Shown one piece after another: positions 54,508-63,983 of a stretch of 64,000 nucleotides of DNA; position 1 is the first letter of the stretch; each line of letters begins with the position of its first letter. The stretch spans positions 434,001 through 498,000 of the forward strand of contig NZ_JACBZM010000001.1 in NCBI RefSeq assembly GCF_013408525.1. The letters run 5' to 3'. The notes under the pieces are model-generated. The model was not told where the DNA came from. It worked only from the letters and a program-made list of their open reading frames with translations, and searched no databases. The stretch comes from Nocardioides aromaticivorans. GTDB taxonomy: Bacteria; Actinomycetota; Actinomycetes; Propionibacteriales; Nocardioidaceae. Made by a program: the position numbers and the translations under genes.

Positions 54508-55794
54508 CTACCCCGCCATCGGGTCCGAGTCCTGCACCCGTGTGTCGCCATCGTGCCCGTCGTGGTGGGCCTCGTCGACGTGTGCGATGTGGCCCAGCTG
54601 GCGCCACACCAGCAGGAGCGTGATCCCGGAGCCGACGAAGGCGAACCAGAAGGGCGCCGTGATGCCGCCGTGCTGGGCGATCTGACCGCCGAGCGCGCTG
54701 CCGACGACGATGCCGCCGAAGATCGCGACGCTGTAGACCGAGCCGACCCGGCCCTGGAACTCGGTCGGGACGGCCCGCTGCCGCACCGCCTGCGACAGGG
54801 TGCCCCAGACGAAGGCGTAGACGCCGAAGCCGAACATGATCAGCACCGCGACCCACGCCACCTTCGTGACCGCGAAGCCGAGGTGCATGACGACCTCCAG
54901 CGCGAGGCAGGTGCGCATCAGCGTCGCCAGCGGGACGTGCCGCTCGAGCCAGCCGAAGGCGAAGGTGCCGACCAGTCCCCCGGCCGCCGACGCGGTGGTC
55001 AGCAGGCCGTAGCCGACCGCGCCCATGTGCAGCACGTCGAGCGAGTAGAGGACGAGGATCGACCAGGCCGCCGCCCAGGTGACGTTGAAGGTGACGATGA
55101 CGAGCGCCAGCGTCCGCACCGGAGGGTGTCCCATCAGCCACCGCAGGCCGTCACCGATGTCGCGCAGGACGTGCGTGTCGACCTCGCCGCGCACCGGTCC
55201 CGGCGGCAGCGCGATCCGGGACACGAGGACGACGGCCAGCAGCCCGCACACGATCTGGACGCCGAAGGGCACCGCCATCCCGACCGCGAACAGTGCCGCG
55301 CCGACCGGCGCCCCGGCGAACTGGTTGAGCGTGATGAAGCCTGCCTGCAGGCGCGCGTTCGCGATGCCCAGGTCCGGCTTGGTGACCAGCATCGGCAGGA
55401 AGGTGCGGTAGGCGGTGTCCGCGAACACCTCGGCCGTCCCGAGCAGGAACATCGCGACGAGGACGACCGCGATGCTGACCACGTCGGTGAGGATCGAGGC
55501 GACCAGGGCGCCCAGCACGACCATCCGCAGGGAGTTCGCGAGGACGACCATCCGCTTGCGGTCGACCCGGTCGGCGACCGCGCCGGCCAGCAGGCCGAAC
55601 AGCAGCCACGGCAGCCCCACGAGCAGCATCGCCATCGACACCAGCGCCGGCGAGCGGGTCTGCGAGGCGACCAGCAGCGGGCCGGCCGCGAGGGCGATCC
55701 CGTCGCCCAGGTTGCTCACCCAGGTCGAGGCCATCAGTCGCCGGAAGTCCGGTCCGAGGCGGGCCGGCGCGACTGCTTCGACGATCCGGCTCAC
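54508..55794 (-). CDS. MFS transporter
   Basis: 428 residues with about 12 TM helices. Loop 2-3 motif GAVADRVDRKRMVV matches the MFS GxxxDRxxRR motif. C-terminal tail is His-rich (HIAHVDEAHHDGHDGD). It resembles the enterobactin exporter EntS-type efflux group. Substrate unknown. It lies 64 bases upstream of smc. Confidence 0.88.
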   Translation of the reverse strand: MSRIVEAVAPARLGPDFRRLMASTWVSNLGDGIALAAGPLLVASQTRSPALVSMAMLLVGLPWLLFGLLAGAVADRVDRKRMVVLANSLRMVVLGALVASILTDVVSIAVVLVAMFLLGTAEVFADTAYRTFLPMLVTKPDLGIANARLQAGFITLNQFAGAPVGAALFAVGMAVPFGVQIVCGLLAVVLVSRIALPPGPVRGEVDTHVLRDIGDGLRWLMGHPPVRTLALVIVTFNVTWAAAWSILVLYSLDVLHMGAVGYGLLTTASAAGGLVGTFAFGWLERHVPLATLMRTCLALEVVMHLGFAVTKVAWVAVLIMFGFGVYAFVWGTLSQAVRQRAVPTEFQGRVGSVYSVAIFGGIVVGSALGGQIAQHGGITAPFWFAFVGSGITLLLVWRQLGHIAHVDEAHHDGHDGDTRVQDSDPMAG

Positions 55795-55859
55795 GAGGAC
55801 GAGACGTTAGGCGTCGTACGGGGCCTGGCGCCACCGGATTTCCGCACGAGAAAAGCGGA

Positions 55860-55894
55860 CGAACCACGCTCGCCCGTCGGGGCGACGTGGTTCG
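55860..55894 (-). terminator. Hairpin upstream of the MFS gene
   Basis: Stem of CGAACCACG with CGTGGTTCG extended by CGCCC/GGGCG with one bulge. Located in the gap between the 55953 gene and the MFS gene; no T-run. Probably ends the upstream transcript. Confidence 0.55.
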
Positions 55895-55918
55895 TGTCGT
55901 GGTGGTGGTTCACCTGGT

Positions 55919-55939
55919 GACGGCGGCCAGGCCGCCGTC
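55919..55939 (-). terminator. Hairpin after small coiled-coil gene
   Basis: 9-bp stem GACGGCGGC-CAG-GCCGCCGTC, 14 bases after the stop of the 55953 gene (minus strand). It is the first of two stems in tandem. No T-run. Confidence 0.65.
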
Positions 55940-55952
55940 GGGAGTCAGTGAC

Positions 55953-56150
55953 TCAGGCGGGCTGCATCTCCGCAGCGTCGCCCGTGAGGATCTCGGCAGC
56001 ACGGGCCGACATCAGCTTGTCGTTCTCCTCCGACAGACGGAGGACGAGGGACTCCAGCTCAGCGACCCGGTTGCGGAGTCGAGCGTTCTCGACCGCGAGA
56101 CGGGGGTCGCGGAGGTCGCTGTTCAGGTGACCGATCAGCGCCTTGGCCAT
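55953..56150 (-). CDS. Small coiled-coil protein
   Basis: 65 residues. Starts MAKALIGHLNSDLRDPRLAV and contains a leucine-zipper-like heptad run with RLRNRVAELESLVLRLSEEN. ATG at 56150 has GGAAGG 9 bases upstream. Such proteins recur in actinobacteria without known function. Confidence 0.72.
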   Translation of the reverse strand: MAKALIGHLNSDLRDPRLAVENARLRNRVAELESLVLRLSEENDKLMSARAAEILTGDAAEMQPA

Positions 56151-56289
56151 GAAGTTGAGCCTTCCGGTTCGTGAGGTCTGGCCCGGGGGTGGGGGCCGTC
56201 TCCAAGAGTCCCACTTCACACGCCCCCGGTCAAACGCGCGGAGGCCTGTCCGGACACCTGTTCAGCGACGCCGGCTCAGTGGCGCAGGA

Positions 56290-57147
56290 TCAGTGGCGCC
56301 GTCGCGGCACCGGCTGGCACTTCGGGCAGAAGTACGACGACCGGTTCATGAAGGCCACGCGGCGGATCGGCGTCCCGCACCGGTCGCACGGCTGGTTCTC
56401 ACGGCCGTAGGCGTGCAGGGAGCGGTCGAAGTAGCCGGACTCGCCGTTGACGTTGACGTAGAGCGCGTCGAAGGACGTGCCGCCCTGGCCGAGCGCCTCG
56501 GTCATCACGGCGCGGGCGTGGCCCAGCAGGGCCACGGCCTGGGCGCGGGTCAGCCGGTCCCCCGGCCGCTCGCCGTGGAGCCCCGTGCGCCACAGCGCCT
56601 CGTCGGCGTAGATGTTGCCGACGCCGGAGACCAGGCCCTGGTCGAGCAGCAGCCGCTTCACGCCCGAGGTGCGCTTGCGCAGCCGCGCGATGAAGGCCGC
56701 GTCGTCGAACTCCGGGTCGAGCGGGTCACGGGCGATGTGCGCGATCTCGTGCGGCAGCTCGGCGCCGCCCGCGGAGACCGACAGACCGCCGAACATCCGC
56801 TGGTCGACGAAGCGCAGCTCACGACCGTGGTCGGTGCCGGCGAGCGCGAAGCGGACGCGCAGGTGCCGCTCGGCCGGGGCGTCGACCGGCTGGACGAGCA
56901 TCTGGCCGCTCATGCCGAGGTGGCCCAGGATCGCGTCGCCGTTGTCCAAGGGGAGCCAGAGGTACTTCCCGCGGCGGCGGGCGCCCTCGATCCGGCGGCC
57001 GGTCAGGGCCGCGGCGAAGCCGGAGGCGCCGCCGGGGTGGCGGCGTACGGGACGGTCGTGGAGGACGTCGACGAGCGTGATCGTGGCGCCGGTGACGTGG
57101 CGCTCGAGGCCGGCCCGGACTACCTCGACCTCGGGGAGCTCGGGCAA
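56290..57147 (-). CDS. mutM: Formamidopyrimidine-DNA glycosylase MutM
   Basis: Excises 8-oxoG and nicks DNA. 285 residues. N-terminal [13 protein letters not shown] with catalytic Pro, [10 protein letters not shown] lysine, C-terminal zinc finger CDRCG...CPKCQ. Follows rnc by 4 bases. Confidence 0.96.
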   Translation of the reverse strand: MPELPEVEVVRAGLERHVTGATITLVDVLHDRPVRRHPGGASGFAAALTGRRIEGARRRGKYLWLPLDNGDAILGHLGMSGQMLVQPVDAPAERHLRVRFALAGTDHGRELRFVDQRMFGGLSVSAGGAELPHEIAHIARDPLDPEFDDAAFIARLRKRTSGVKRLLLDQGLVSGVGNIYADEALWRTGLHGERPGDRLTRAQAVALLGHARAVMTEALGQGGTSFDALYVNVNGESGYFDRSLHAYGRENQPCDRCGTPIRRVAFMNRSSYFCPKCQPVPRRRH

Positions 57148-57151
57148 GGGC

Positions 57152-57964
57152 TCAGCTGCCCGCGGCGAGCGGGCGGCCGTTGGCGTCGAGGCCGAGCGCT
57201 GCGGCGATCTCGCCGTAGGCGGTCTCGGCGGCGCCCTGCTCGGCTTCCTTCTTGGAGCGGCCGTGGCCGTTGCCGTAGAGCTTGTCGCCGACGCGCACCT
57301 GGGCGACGAAGGTCTTCATGTGGTCGGGGCCGTCGTCCTCGATGACGTACTCCGGCACGCCGAGGCTCTGGTCGGCCGCGAGCTCCTGGAGGGAGGTCTT
57401 CCAGTCCAGGCCGGCGCCGAGCGCCGAGGCTGCCTCGATGAGCGGGTCGAAGAGCCGGTGGACGACGACCGAGGAGACCTCGATGCCGCCGCTGAGGTGG
57501 ATCGCGCCGATCACGGCCTCGACCGTGTCGGACAGGATCGACGCCTTGTCGCGGCCACCGGTGGCCTCCTCGCCGCGCCCCAGCTTGATGTGGGCGCCGA
57601 GGCCGATCTCGCGGGCCACGCCGGCGAGCGCACGAGCGTTGACCACGGCCGCGCGCAGCTTGGCCAGCCGACCCTCGGAGAGGTCGGGGTGGACTCGGTA
57701 CAGCGTCTCGGTGACCACGACGCCGAGCACCGAGTCGCCGAGGAACTCCAGCCTCTCGTTGGTCGGAAGACCACCGTTCTCGTAGGCGTAGGAGCGGTGC
57801 GTCAGGGCGCGGTCGAGCAGCTCGGGGTCCAGCGTGGGATCCCCGAGCGCTCGTCGCAGCTCGTCGTAGGCAGTGATGCCGTCGGCCTGACGCAGGTGGG
57901 TCAGGTCAGAGGACCTGGCGGCGGTCGGCGCGCGCGCCGTACTGACCGCAGGTGCCGCAGGCAC
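57152..57964 (-). CDS. rnc: Ribonuclease III
   Basis: 270 residues with the RNase III signature [13 protein letters not shown] and a C-terminal dsRBD ([29 protein letters not shown]). The only standard start is GTG at 57964, which overlaps rpmF by 59 bases; family homology starts only near [12 protein letters not shown], so a CTG or other non-canonical start after the rpmF stop is possible. Confidence 0.92.
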   Translation of the reverse strand: MPAAPAVSTARAPTAARSSDLTHLRQADGITAYDELRRALGDPTLDPELLDRALTHRSYAYENGGLPTNERLEFLGDSVLGVVVTETLYRVHPDLSEGRLAKLRAAVVNARALAGVAREIGLGAHIKLGRGEEATGGRDKASILSDTVEAVIGAIHLSGGIEVSSVVVHRLFDPLIEAASALGAGLDWKTSLQELAADQSLGVPEYVIEDDGPDHMKTFVAQVRVGDKLYGNGHGRSKKEAEQGAAETAYGEIAAALGLDANGRPLAAGS

Positions 57965-58091
57965 GGTGCGGCAGGTGCTTGGCGCCGCAGGCCGGGTTGG
58001 CGCAGGTCACCAGCGACGGGGCGACAGCCTTCCACTGCGAACGACGGTGACGCGTGTTGCTGCGCGACATCTTCCGCTTCGGAACAGCCAC
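57906..58091 (-). CDS. rpmF: 50S ribosomal protein L32
   Basis: 61 residues, [19 protein letters not shown], with zinc-ribbon cysteines (CANPACG, CGTCG), the Zn-containing (C+) type. GTG at 58091 has AAGGAG 6 bases upstream. yceD-rpmF-rnc is the conserved order. Confidence 0.97.
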   Translation of the reverse strand: MAVPKRKMSRSNTRHRRSQWKAVAPSLVTCANPACGAKHLPHRACGTCGQYGARADRRQVL

Positions 58092-58133
58092 TGTCTTCTC
58101 CTTGGTTCGGGTGCGCTCGGGGTCGAGCGCTCG

Positions 58134-58712
58134 TCAGTCTGTGGGGTCTTGCTCGAGCTTGGTCAGTGCCGCCCACCGCGGGTCGATCGGCGCCTCGTGC
58201 GCGTGGTCCGGCTCGTCGATGAGTCGCACCCCGCACTCGGGGCACAACCCGGGACAGTCGTCCTGGCACAAGGGCTGGAACGGCAGTGCGAGCACCACCG
58301 CATCCCGCAGCAGCGGCTCCAGGTCGACCAGGTCGTCCTGCAGCATGCTGACCTCGTCGTCCTCCTCCGCCTCCGCGGAGTCCCGGATGTCGTCGTAGAC
58401 GAACAGCTCCTGGAACGTCACCTCGAGCTCGTCGTGGATCGGCTCCAGGCACCGTGCGCACTCACCCTCCAGCACGGCCGAGGCCGTCCCGGTGACGAGC
58501 ACGCCTTCCATGACCGCCTCCAGGCGCAGGTCGAGCTCGACCGGCGCGCCCTCGGGAACGGAGAGGACTTCGATGCCCAGATCTGCTGGAGCCGGCACTG
58601 TCCGCGACACCTCACGCTGGGACCCCGGGCGGCGGCCGAGCTCGCGAGTATCGAGCACGAGCGGCGCTCTCGGGTCCAGGCCGTTCAGATGATCACTTCC
58701 AGGTCCGGGCAC
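58134..58712 (-). CDS. yceD: DUF177 (YceD) protein
   Basis: About 192 residues. Features: VLDTRELGRRPGS at the start and four-cysteine set with CARCLEP and CPGLCPECG. Linked to 23S rRNA accumulation in E. coli and plants. Start uncertain: GTG 58712, TTG 58727, or a CTG at 58688 with GGAAG 7 bases upstream. Confidence 0.88.
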   Translation of the reverse strand: MPGPGSDHLNGLDPRAPLVLDTRELGRRPGSQREVSRTVPAPADLGIEVLSVPEGAPVELDLRLEAVMEGVLVTGTASAVLEGECARCLEPIHDELEVTFQELFVYDDIRDSAEAEEDDEVSMLQDDLVDLEPLLRDAVVLALPFQPLCQDDCPGLCPECGVRLIDEPDHAHEAPIDPRWAALTKLEQDPTD

Positions 58713-58757
58713 AACAGATCGGAGCAACTGTAGTGGGGCGTGTGGGACGGCTCCAAA

Positions 58758-59255
58758 TCACTCACCCCGTCCCGTCGTGCGAGAGGCCAGCTTCGCGGTC
58801 AGCCGGGCCTGGACCGCGGGGGGCACGAGACCGGAGATGTCACCCCCGAGGGAGGCCACCTCCTTGACCAGGCTGGAGGAGACGTAGCCGAGGCTGGCCG
58901 TGGTCGGCACGAACACCGTCTCCACCCCGGTGAGGTGGGCGTTCATCTGCGCCATCGGCAGCTCGTACTCGTAGTCGTTGCCGCCGCGCAGGCCCTTCAC
59001 GATCGCCTGGGCGTCGATCTCGCGGCAGAAGTCGACGATCAGCCCGGTGAAGCCCATCACGGTCACGTTGGGCAGGTCGGCGCACGCCTCACGGAGCATC
59101 TCGAGGCGCTCCTCGGGGTCGAACAGCCGTGACTTGGAGATGTTGGTGCCGGTCGCGACGACCAGCTCGTCGAAGAGGGCAGCCGTCCGCCGGAAGATGT
59201 CGACGTGGCCGTTGGTGACCGGGTCGAAGGAGCCGGGACACACCGCGCGGGTCAT
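58758..59255 (-). CDS. coaD: Phosphopantetheine adenylyltransferase
   Basis: 165 residues. Penultimate CoA step (ATP + 4'-phosphopantetheine to dephospho-CoA). CPGSFDPVTNGHVDI contains the TxGH nucleotidyl-transferase motif. YVSSSLVKEVASLGGD near the end. Start overlaps rsmD stop by 4 bases. Confidence 0.96.
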   Translation of the reverse strand: MTRAVCPGSFDPVTNGHVDIFRRTAALFDELVVATGTNISKSRLFDPEERLEMLREACADLPNVTVMGFTGLIVDFCREIDAQAIVKGLRGGNDYEYELPMAQMNAHLTGVETVFVPTTASLGYVSSSLVKEVASLGGDISGLVPPAVQARLTAKLASRTTGRGE

Positions 59256-59851
59256 GGGGCGAGGCTATCGGTCGGCTCCGAGGCGGCCTCCGCCAGCCAC
59301 AGCGTGGTCTCGCCGTACTTCTTCTGGCGTCGCTTGCCGGCCAGCGGCTCCAGGCCCCGAGGCCACGTCGGCTCCGGGCTGCGGCGGGAGCGCTCCACGA
59401 CCACCAGCGCCCCGTCCGACAGCCAGCCCTGGGCCGCGAGGAGGGCGAGGTCCGTGGCGACCGCCTCGTCGCTGAGCGGGTACGGCGGGTCCGCGAAGAC
59501 GAGGTCGTACGACGACCGCGCGGTCTCGGCGAGCACGGCGGCCACCGAGCGGGCCACCACCTCGGCCACGTCGCACCCGACGCTGCGGGCATTGGCCCGG
59601 ATCAGGTCGGCGGTGCGCCGGTCGGACTCCACGAGGGTCACGGCCGCCGCGCCGCGGGACCAGGCCTCCAGCCCGATCGCCCCGGACCCGGCGTACAGGT
59701 CGAGGAAGCGCAGGTCGTGCAGCGAGCCCGACCAGGACTCGATCGCGGAGAACAGCGCCTCGCGGACACGGTCGCTCGTGGGTCGGGTCTGGTCGCCCTT
59801 GGGCGTCTGCAGGCGGCGGCCGCCGGCGCGGCCGGCGATGATGCGGGTCAC
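59252..59851 (-). CDS. rsmD: 16S rRNA (G966-N2) methyltransferase RsmD
   Basis: 199 residues. SAM motif LDLYAGSGAIGLEA, catalytic FADPPYPL. GTG at 59851 gives TRIIAGRAGGRRL; overlaps recG stop by 4 bases. recG-rsmD-coaD order is conserved. Confidence 0.95.
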   Translation of the reverse strand: MTRIIAGRAGGRRLQTPKGDQTRPTSDRVREALFSAIESWSGSLHDLRFLDLYAGSGAIGLEAWSRGAAAVTLVESDRRTADLIRANARSVGCDVAEVVARSVAAVLAETARSSYDLVFADPPYPLSDEAVATDLALLAAQGWLSDGALVVVERSRRSPEPTWPRGLEPLAGKRRQKKYGETTLWLAEAASEPTDSLAP

Positions 59852-62103
59852 GACTTGTCCACGAACTCGGCCTGCTGCGACAGCTCCAGGTCGCGCACGG
59901 CGGCGGCGAGACCGGGAGCCTGGCCCAGGTCGGTGTCGACGTCGAGCAGGCCCTCGGCGGCCTCCCGGGCGGCGAGGATCGTGTCCTCGTCGCGCAGCAC
60001 CCGCAGGTTGACCAGGCTGGAGCGGCGCCCGGCCTGCGAGGCGCCGAGGACGTCGCCCTCGCGGCGCATCTCCAGGTCGACCCGGCTGAGCGCGAAGCCG
60101 TCGGTGGTCGCGGCGACGGCGTCGAGCCGCTCGCGGGCGGGCGACTCTGCGTCGGCGTGGGTGACCAGCAGGCACAGGCCGGGCAGGCCGCCACGACCGA
60201 CCCGGCCACGCAGCTGGTGGAGCTGCGAGACGCCGAACCGGTCGGCGTCGAGGATGACCATCGCGGTGGCGTTGGCGACGTCGACACCGACCTCGATGAC
60301 GGTCGTCGAGACGAGGACGTCGATGTCGCCCGCGGCGAAAGCCCGCATCGTGGCGTCCTTCTCGTCGGCGGGCAGGCGACCGTGCAGGCGGCCGATCCGG
60401 AGGCCCTCCAGCGCGCCGGACGACAACCGCTGGACGACGTCCTCGACGGCCGCGGCGGGCGGACGGGGCCGCACCTCCTCCCCCTCCCCCGCGTCGTCGT
60501 CGGGGAGGTCGACGACGTCCACCTGGCCGGCTTCGGCCTCGTCACCGGAGATGCGCGGGCACACGACGTAGACCTGGTGGCCCTTGCCGACCTCCTCCCG
60601 GACGCGCTCCCAGACCCGGGCGAGCCACGCGGGCTGCTCGGCGAGCGGGACCAGGTTGGTCTGGATCGGCGCCCGACCGGCGGGCAGCTCGGTGAGCGTC
60701 GAGGTCTCGAGGTCGCCGAAGACGGTCATCGCGACCGTGCGCGGGATGGGGGTCGCGGTCATCACCAGCAGGTGCGGCGGGCTGGCCGCCTTGTCGGTGA
60801 GCGCAGCGCGCTGCTCGACGCCGAAGCGGTGCTGCTCGTCGACGACCACCAGGCCGAGGTCGGCGAAGAAGACGTTGTCCTGGAGCAGCGCGTGGGTGCC
60901 GATCACGATGCCGGCCTCACCGCTGGCGATCCGCGAGAGCGGGCCCGTGCGCTGGGACTTGTTCATGGAGCCGGTCAACAGCTCGACGCGCGTGCCGGCA
61001 CCGGAGCCGAAGATGGTGCCGCCCTCGGCGAGCTCGCCGAGCATGGTGACGATCGAGCGGTAGTGCTGCTGGGCGAGCACCTCGGTCGGCGCGAGCAGCG
61101 CCGCCTGGCCGCCCGAGTCGACCACGCGCAGCATGGCCCGGAGCGCGACGAGGGTCTTGCCCGAGCCGACCTCGCCCTGGAGGAGCCGGTTCATCGGGTG
61201 CGGCTGGGCGAGGTCGTGGTCGATCTCCTTGCCGACCGACGCCTGCCCCGCGGTGAGCTCGAAGGGCATCCGCTCGTCGAAGGCCGCGAGGACCGCGCCG
61301 TCACCGCCGTCGCGGACCGTCGCGCCCTGCTCGCGGACCGCCCGGCGTCGACGGCCGAGCACGAGCTGGGTGACCAGCGCCTCCTCGAAGCGGAACCGGT
61401 GGTGGGCACGCGCGACCTGCTCGCGGTCCTCCGGCCGGTGCACCCACTCGTAGGCGTCGGCGATGCCTGCGACGTCGTACTCCTCGCGCACGGGGGCGGG
61501 CAGCACCTCGGGCACCTCGCCGACGACCTCGCGGGCGAACTTCACCGCGCGGGCGACGTCCCAGGTCTGCAGGCCCTTGGTGAGGGGGTAGATCGGGTAG
61601 AGCGCCCCGAACTCGAGGACCTCCTGCACGGCGCTGTCCTCGTCGCCGTCGTCGGTCATCCCGAAGATGCTCAGTTGCGGGTTGGTCAGCTGCCATTGGT
61701 CGCGGAAGCGCCCGGCCTTGCCGAGGAAGACGCCGCGGTTGCCGATCGCGACGCGGCTGGCGTGCCACTCGGCCATGTGCGCGGTCTTCGCGAAGAAGGT
61801 CATCGTGAGGCTGGGGCCGCCCGTGCGGAGGGTGGCCTCGACCCGGTACGCCGGCCGGCCGGTACGACGATCGGTGTAGCGGTGGGTCGTGGACCCAGCG
61901 ATCTCGCCCACCACGCACAGCAGCTGGCCGATGCGGAGGTCGGAGACCCGCGTCAGGGAGCCGGTCTCGAGGTAGCGCCGCGGGAAGTGGCGCAGCAGGT
62001 CGCCGACCGTGCGCAGCCCGAGTCCGTCCTCGAACTTCTTGCGCTGCGCCGGCTTGGCCGCCCCGAGGACGGCGGTCAGCGGTGAGTCGAAGGTGATCGC
62101 CAC
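59848..62103 (-). CDS. recG: ATP-dependent DNA helicase RecG
   Basis: 751 residues. N-terminal wedge/OB domain, helicase motifs GEVGSGKTLVALRA (Walker A), DEQHRFGVEQR (II), TATPIPRTVA (III) and LRGRVGRGG (VI). Reverses stalled forks. Preceded by the DAK gene 12 bases upstream. Confidence 0.96.
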   Translation of the reverse strand: MAITFDSPLTAVLGAAKPAQRKKFEDGLGLRTVGDLLRHFPRRYLETGSLTRVSDLRIGQLLCVVGEIAGSTTHRYTDRRTGRPAYRVEATLRTGGPSLTMTFFAKTAHMAEWHASRVAIGNRGVFLGKAGRFRDQWQLTNPQLSIFGMTDDGDEDSAVQEVLEFGALYPIYPLTKGLQTWDVARAVKFAREVVGEVPEVLPAPVREEYDVAGIADAYEWVHRPEDREQVARAHHRFRFEEALVTQLVLGRRRRAVREQGATVRDGGDGAVLAAFDERMPFELTAGQASVGKEIDHDLAQPHPMNRLLQGEVGSGKTLVALRAMLRVVDSGGQAALLAPTEVLAQQHYRSIVTMLGELAEGGTIFGSGAGTRVELLTGSMNKSQRTGPLSRIASGEAGIVIGTHALLQDNVFFADLGLVVVDEQHRFGVEQRAALTDKAASPPHLLVMTATPIPRTVAMTVFGDLETSTLTELPAGRAPIQTNLVPLAEQPAWLARVWERVREEVGKGHQVYVVCPRISGDEAEAGQVDVVDLPDDDAGEGEEVRPRPPAAAVEDVVQRLSSGALEGLRIGRLHGRLPADEKDATMRAFAAGDIDVLVSTTVIEVGVDVANATAMVILDADRFGVSQLHQLRGRVGRGGLPGLCLLVTHADAESPARERLDAVAATTDGFALSRVDLEMRREGDVLGASQAGRRSSLVNLRVLRDEDTILAAREAAEGLLDVDTDLGQAPGLAAAVRDLELSQQAEFVDKS

Positions 62104-62115
62104 CGGGGTCCTTCC

Positions 62116-63825
62116 CTACTCGACGGACATCAGGAGCGGGTAGCGCTCCTGGCCACCGTCGTACACCACGACGTCGACATGGGGGTGGAACTCCTCCACC
62201 CACGCCGTGGCGCGCTCGGCGAGATCGCCGCAGTCGACGCCGCCCACGAGTGTCACCAGCTCGCCACCGGCGGCGAGCAGCCGGTCGAGGACCACGAGCG
62301 CGACGCCGCCGAGCTCGTCACCCACGACCGCGAAGTCACCGGCGATGACGCCGAGCGCGTCGCCGGGCTCGCAGGGACCGGCCATGGTCATCGCCTGCCG
62401 CGCCGCGATGGTGACGGCGCCGTGCCGCACGTGGCGCGCGGTGGCGGTCATCTCGGTCACGTCCTGGTCGAACCCCCGGCCGGGCTCGTGCACGGCGAGC
62501 GCCGCCAGGCCCTGGACCTGCGCATGGGTCGGGATCACGGCGACCCGCAGCCCCCGGCCCCCGTGGTCGGCCTCGGCGGTGCTCGCTGCGGCGAGCGCCG
62601 CGCGCACGGTCGGCTCGTCGTTGGGCAGCACGACGACCTCGCGCGCCCCGCAGCCGGTGATCGCCTCGAGCAGCTCGCCGGTCGACGGGCGCCGTCCCGG
62701 CCCCCCGTGTACGACGACCGCCCCCGCCTCCTCGAAGAGCGCGGCCAGTCCCGGCCCGGCCGCGACCGCCACCACCTGGCGGCCGGCCAGCGCCGGCAGC
62801 GCCGGAGCCTCCTGCTGCGCCTCCTGGCGGGCGATCTGCTCCGCGAAGTGGGTCACCCGGATCCGGTGCGGCCGCCCGAGACCGAGCCCCGCCTCGATCG
62901 CGGCGCCGACGTCGTCGGTGTGGACGTGCACGTTCCACAGGCCATCGCCCCCGACGACCACGACGGAGTCGCCGAGCTCGCCGAGCCGCGCGCGCAGCCC
63001 GGGTGCGACGTCGTCCGGGGTGTCGAGCAGGTACATCACCTCGTAGGCAGGGCCGTCCTCGCAGAGGTCCGCGCCCGCGCCCGCGGCGGCGACGTGCGGC
63101 ACCGGGATCGCGTGGCTGCCCAGCGGAGCGGTCACCGGGATCGGCCGGCGGCCGGTCAGCACCGTCTCGGCGGCGTCGAGGATCACCGACAGTCCGCGCC
63201 CGCCGGCGTCGACCACCCCCGCCTGGGCGAGGACCTCCAGCTGCTCGGGCGTGTGGCCCAGCGCCTCGCGGGCGGCGGCGGCCGCCTCGGTCAGGACGTC
63301 GCTGCTGCGCGCGCCCGGCTTCGCGGCCTGGACCGCGGCGGCCTCGGCCGCGGCCCGCAGCACGGTCAGCATCGTCCCCTCGACCGGCTCCCCGACCGCG
63401 GCATAGCTGGCCGCCGACGCCTGTCGCAGCGCGTCGGCGATCACCTCCGCGTTCACCTCCTGCGGGGTCGCGGCCGCGATGCGGCGTACGGACGCTCCGA
63501 GCATCTCGCTGAGGATCACGCCGGAGTTGCCGCGAGCGCCCAGCAGGGCGCCCCTGGCCAGCGCGGCGAGGACGGCGTCACGAGCGGCGCCGGGCTCCGC
63601 CTGGGCCTCCCGCACGGCGTCGCGGGCGGCGACGACCGTGAGGTACATGTTCGTGCCCGTGTCACCGTCGGGGACCGGGTAGACGTTGAGCGCGTCGATC
63701 TCCTCGCGCGCCTGGGCCAGGGCGTCGACGGCGATGTCGACGAAGCGGGCCACGGTGTCCAGCGCGATGCCGCCACCGGCGTCGCTGCCCGCACCGGCCA
63801 CCCCGGCCGTCGTCCCGTCCTCCAT
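62116..63825 (-). CDS. DAK-phosphatase-domain protein (FakA/YloV-like)
   Basis: 569 residues. DhaL/DAK2-like ATP-binding N-terminal domain with DALNVYPVPDGDTGTNM and GARGNSGVILSEM, then the FakA middle/C-terminal domain (HVHTDDVGAAIEAG). FakA phosphorylates fatty acids carried by FakB. ATG at 63825 with GAGG 4 bases upstream. Divergent from rpmB, upstream of recG as in firmicutes and actinobacteria. Confidence 0.9.
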   Translation of the reverse strand: MEDGTTAGVAGAGSDAGGGIALDTVARFVDIAVDALAQAREEIDALNVYPVPDGDTGTNMYLTVVAARDAVREAQAEPGAARDAVLAALARGALLGARGNSGVILSEMLGASVRRIAAATPQEVNAEVIADALRQASAASYAAVGEPVEGTMLTVLRAAAEAAAVQAAKPGARSSDVLTEAAAAAREALGHTPEQLEVLAQAGVVDAGGRGLSVILDAAETVLTGRRPIPVTAPLGSHAIPVPHVAAAGAGADLCEDGPAYEVMYLLDTPDDVAPGLRARLGELGDSVVVVGGDGLWNVHVHTDDVGAAIEAGLGLGRPHRIRVTHFAEQIARQEAQQEAPALPALAGRQVVAVAAGPGLAALFEEAGAVVVHGGPGRRPSTGELLEAITGCGAREVVVLPNDEPTVRAALAAASTAEADHGGRGLRVAVIPTHAQVQGLAALAVHEPGRGFDQDVTEMTATARHVRHGAVTIAARQAMTMAGPCEPGDALGVIAGDFAVVGDELGGVALVVLDRLLAAGGELVTLVGGVDCGDLAERATAWVEEFHPHVDVVVYDGGQERYPLLMSVE

Positions 63826-63888
63826 CGGCCTCACATTAGTGGGCCGGGACGGGTGTCCGACGATTTCGGCCACGGGACGTTCCTCGGC

Positions 63889-63894
63889 TATTCT
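63889..63894 (+). promoter_or_regulatory. Candidate -10 for rpmB
   Basis: TATTCT is 90 bases before the rpmB ATG, in otherwise G+C-rich sequence; a -35 is not obvious. Confidence 0.4.
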
Positions 63895-63983
63895 CTTCCG
63901 GTTGCCCGAAGCGCCGTCCGCGCGCGGGCCGACCAGCCTTCAAGACCAGTTTCACGAACTGACCGCGATCTCAGGAGTTACCC

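Noticed and set aside
50787..54623. A 1278-codon open frame on the + strand opposite smc
   Set aside because: Mirror frame of the smc coding sequence: repetitive Leu/Gly/Asp-rich, no motifs.
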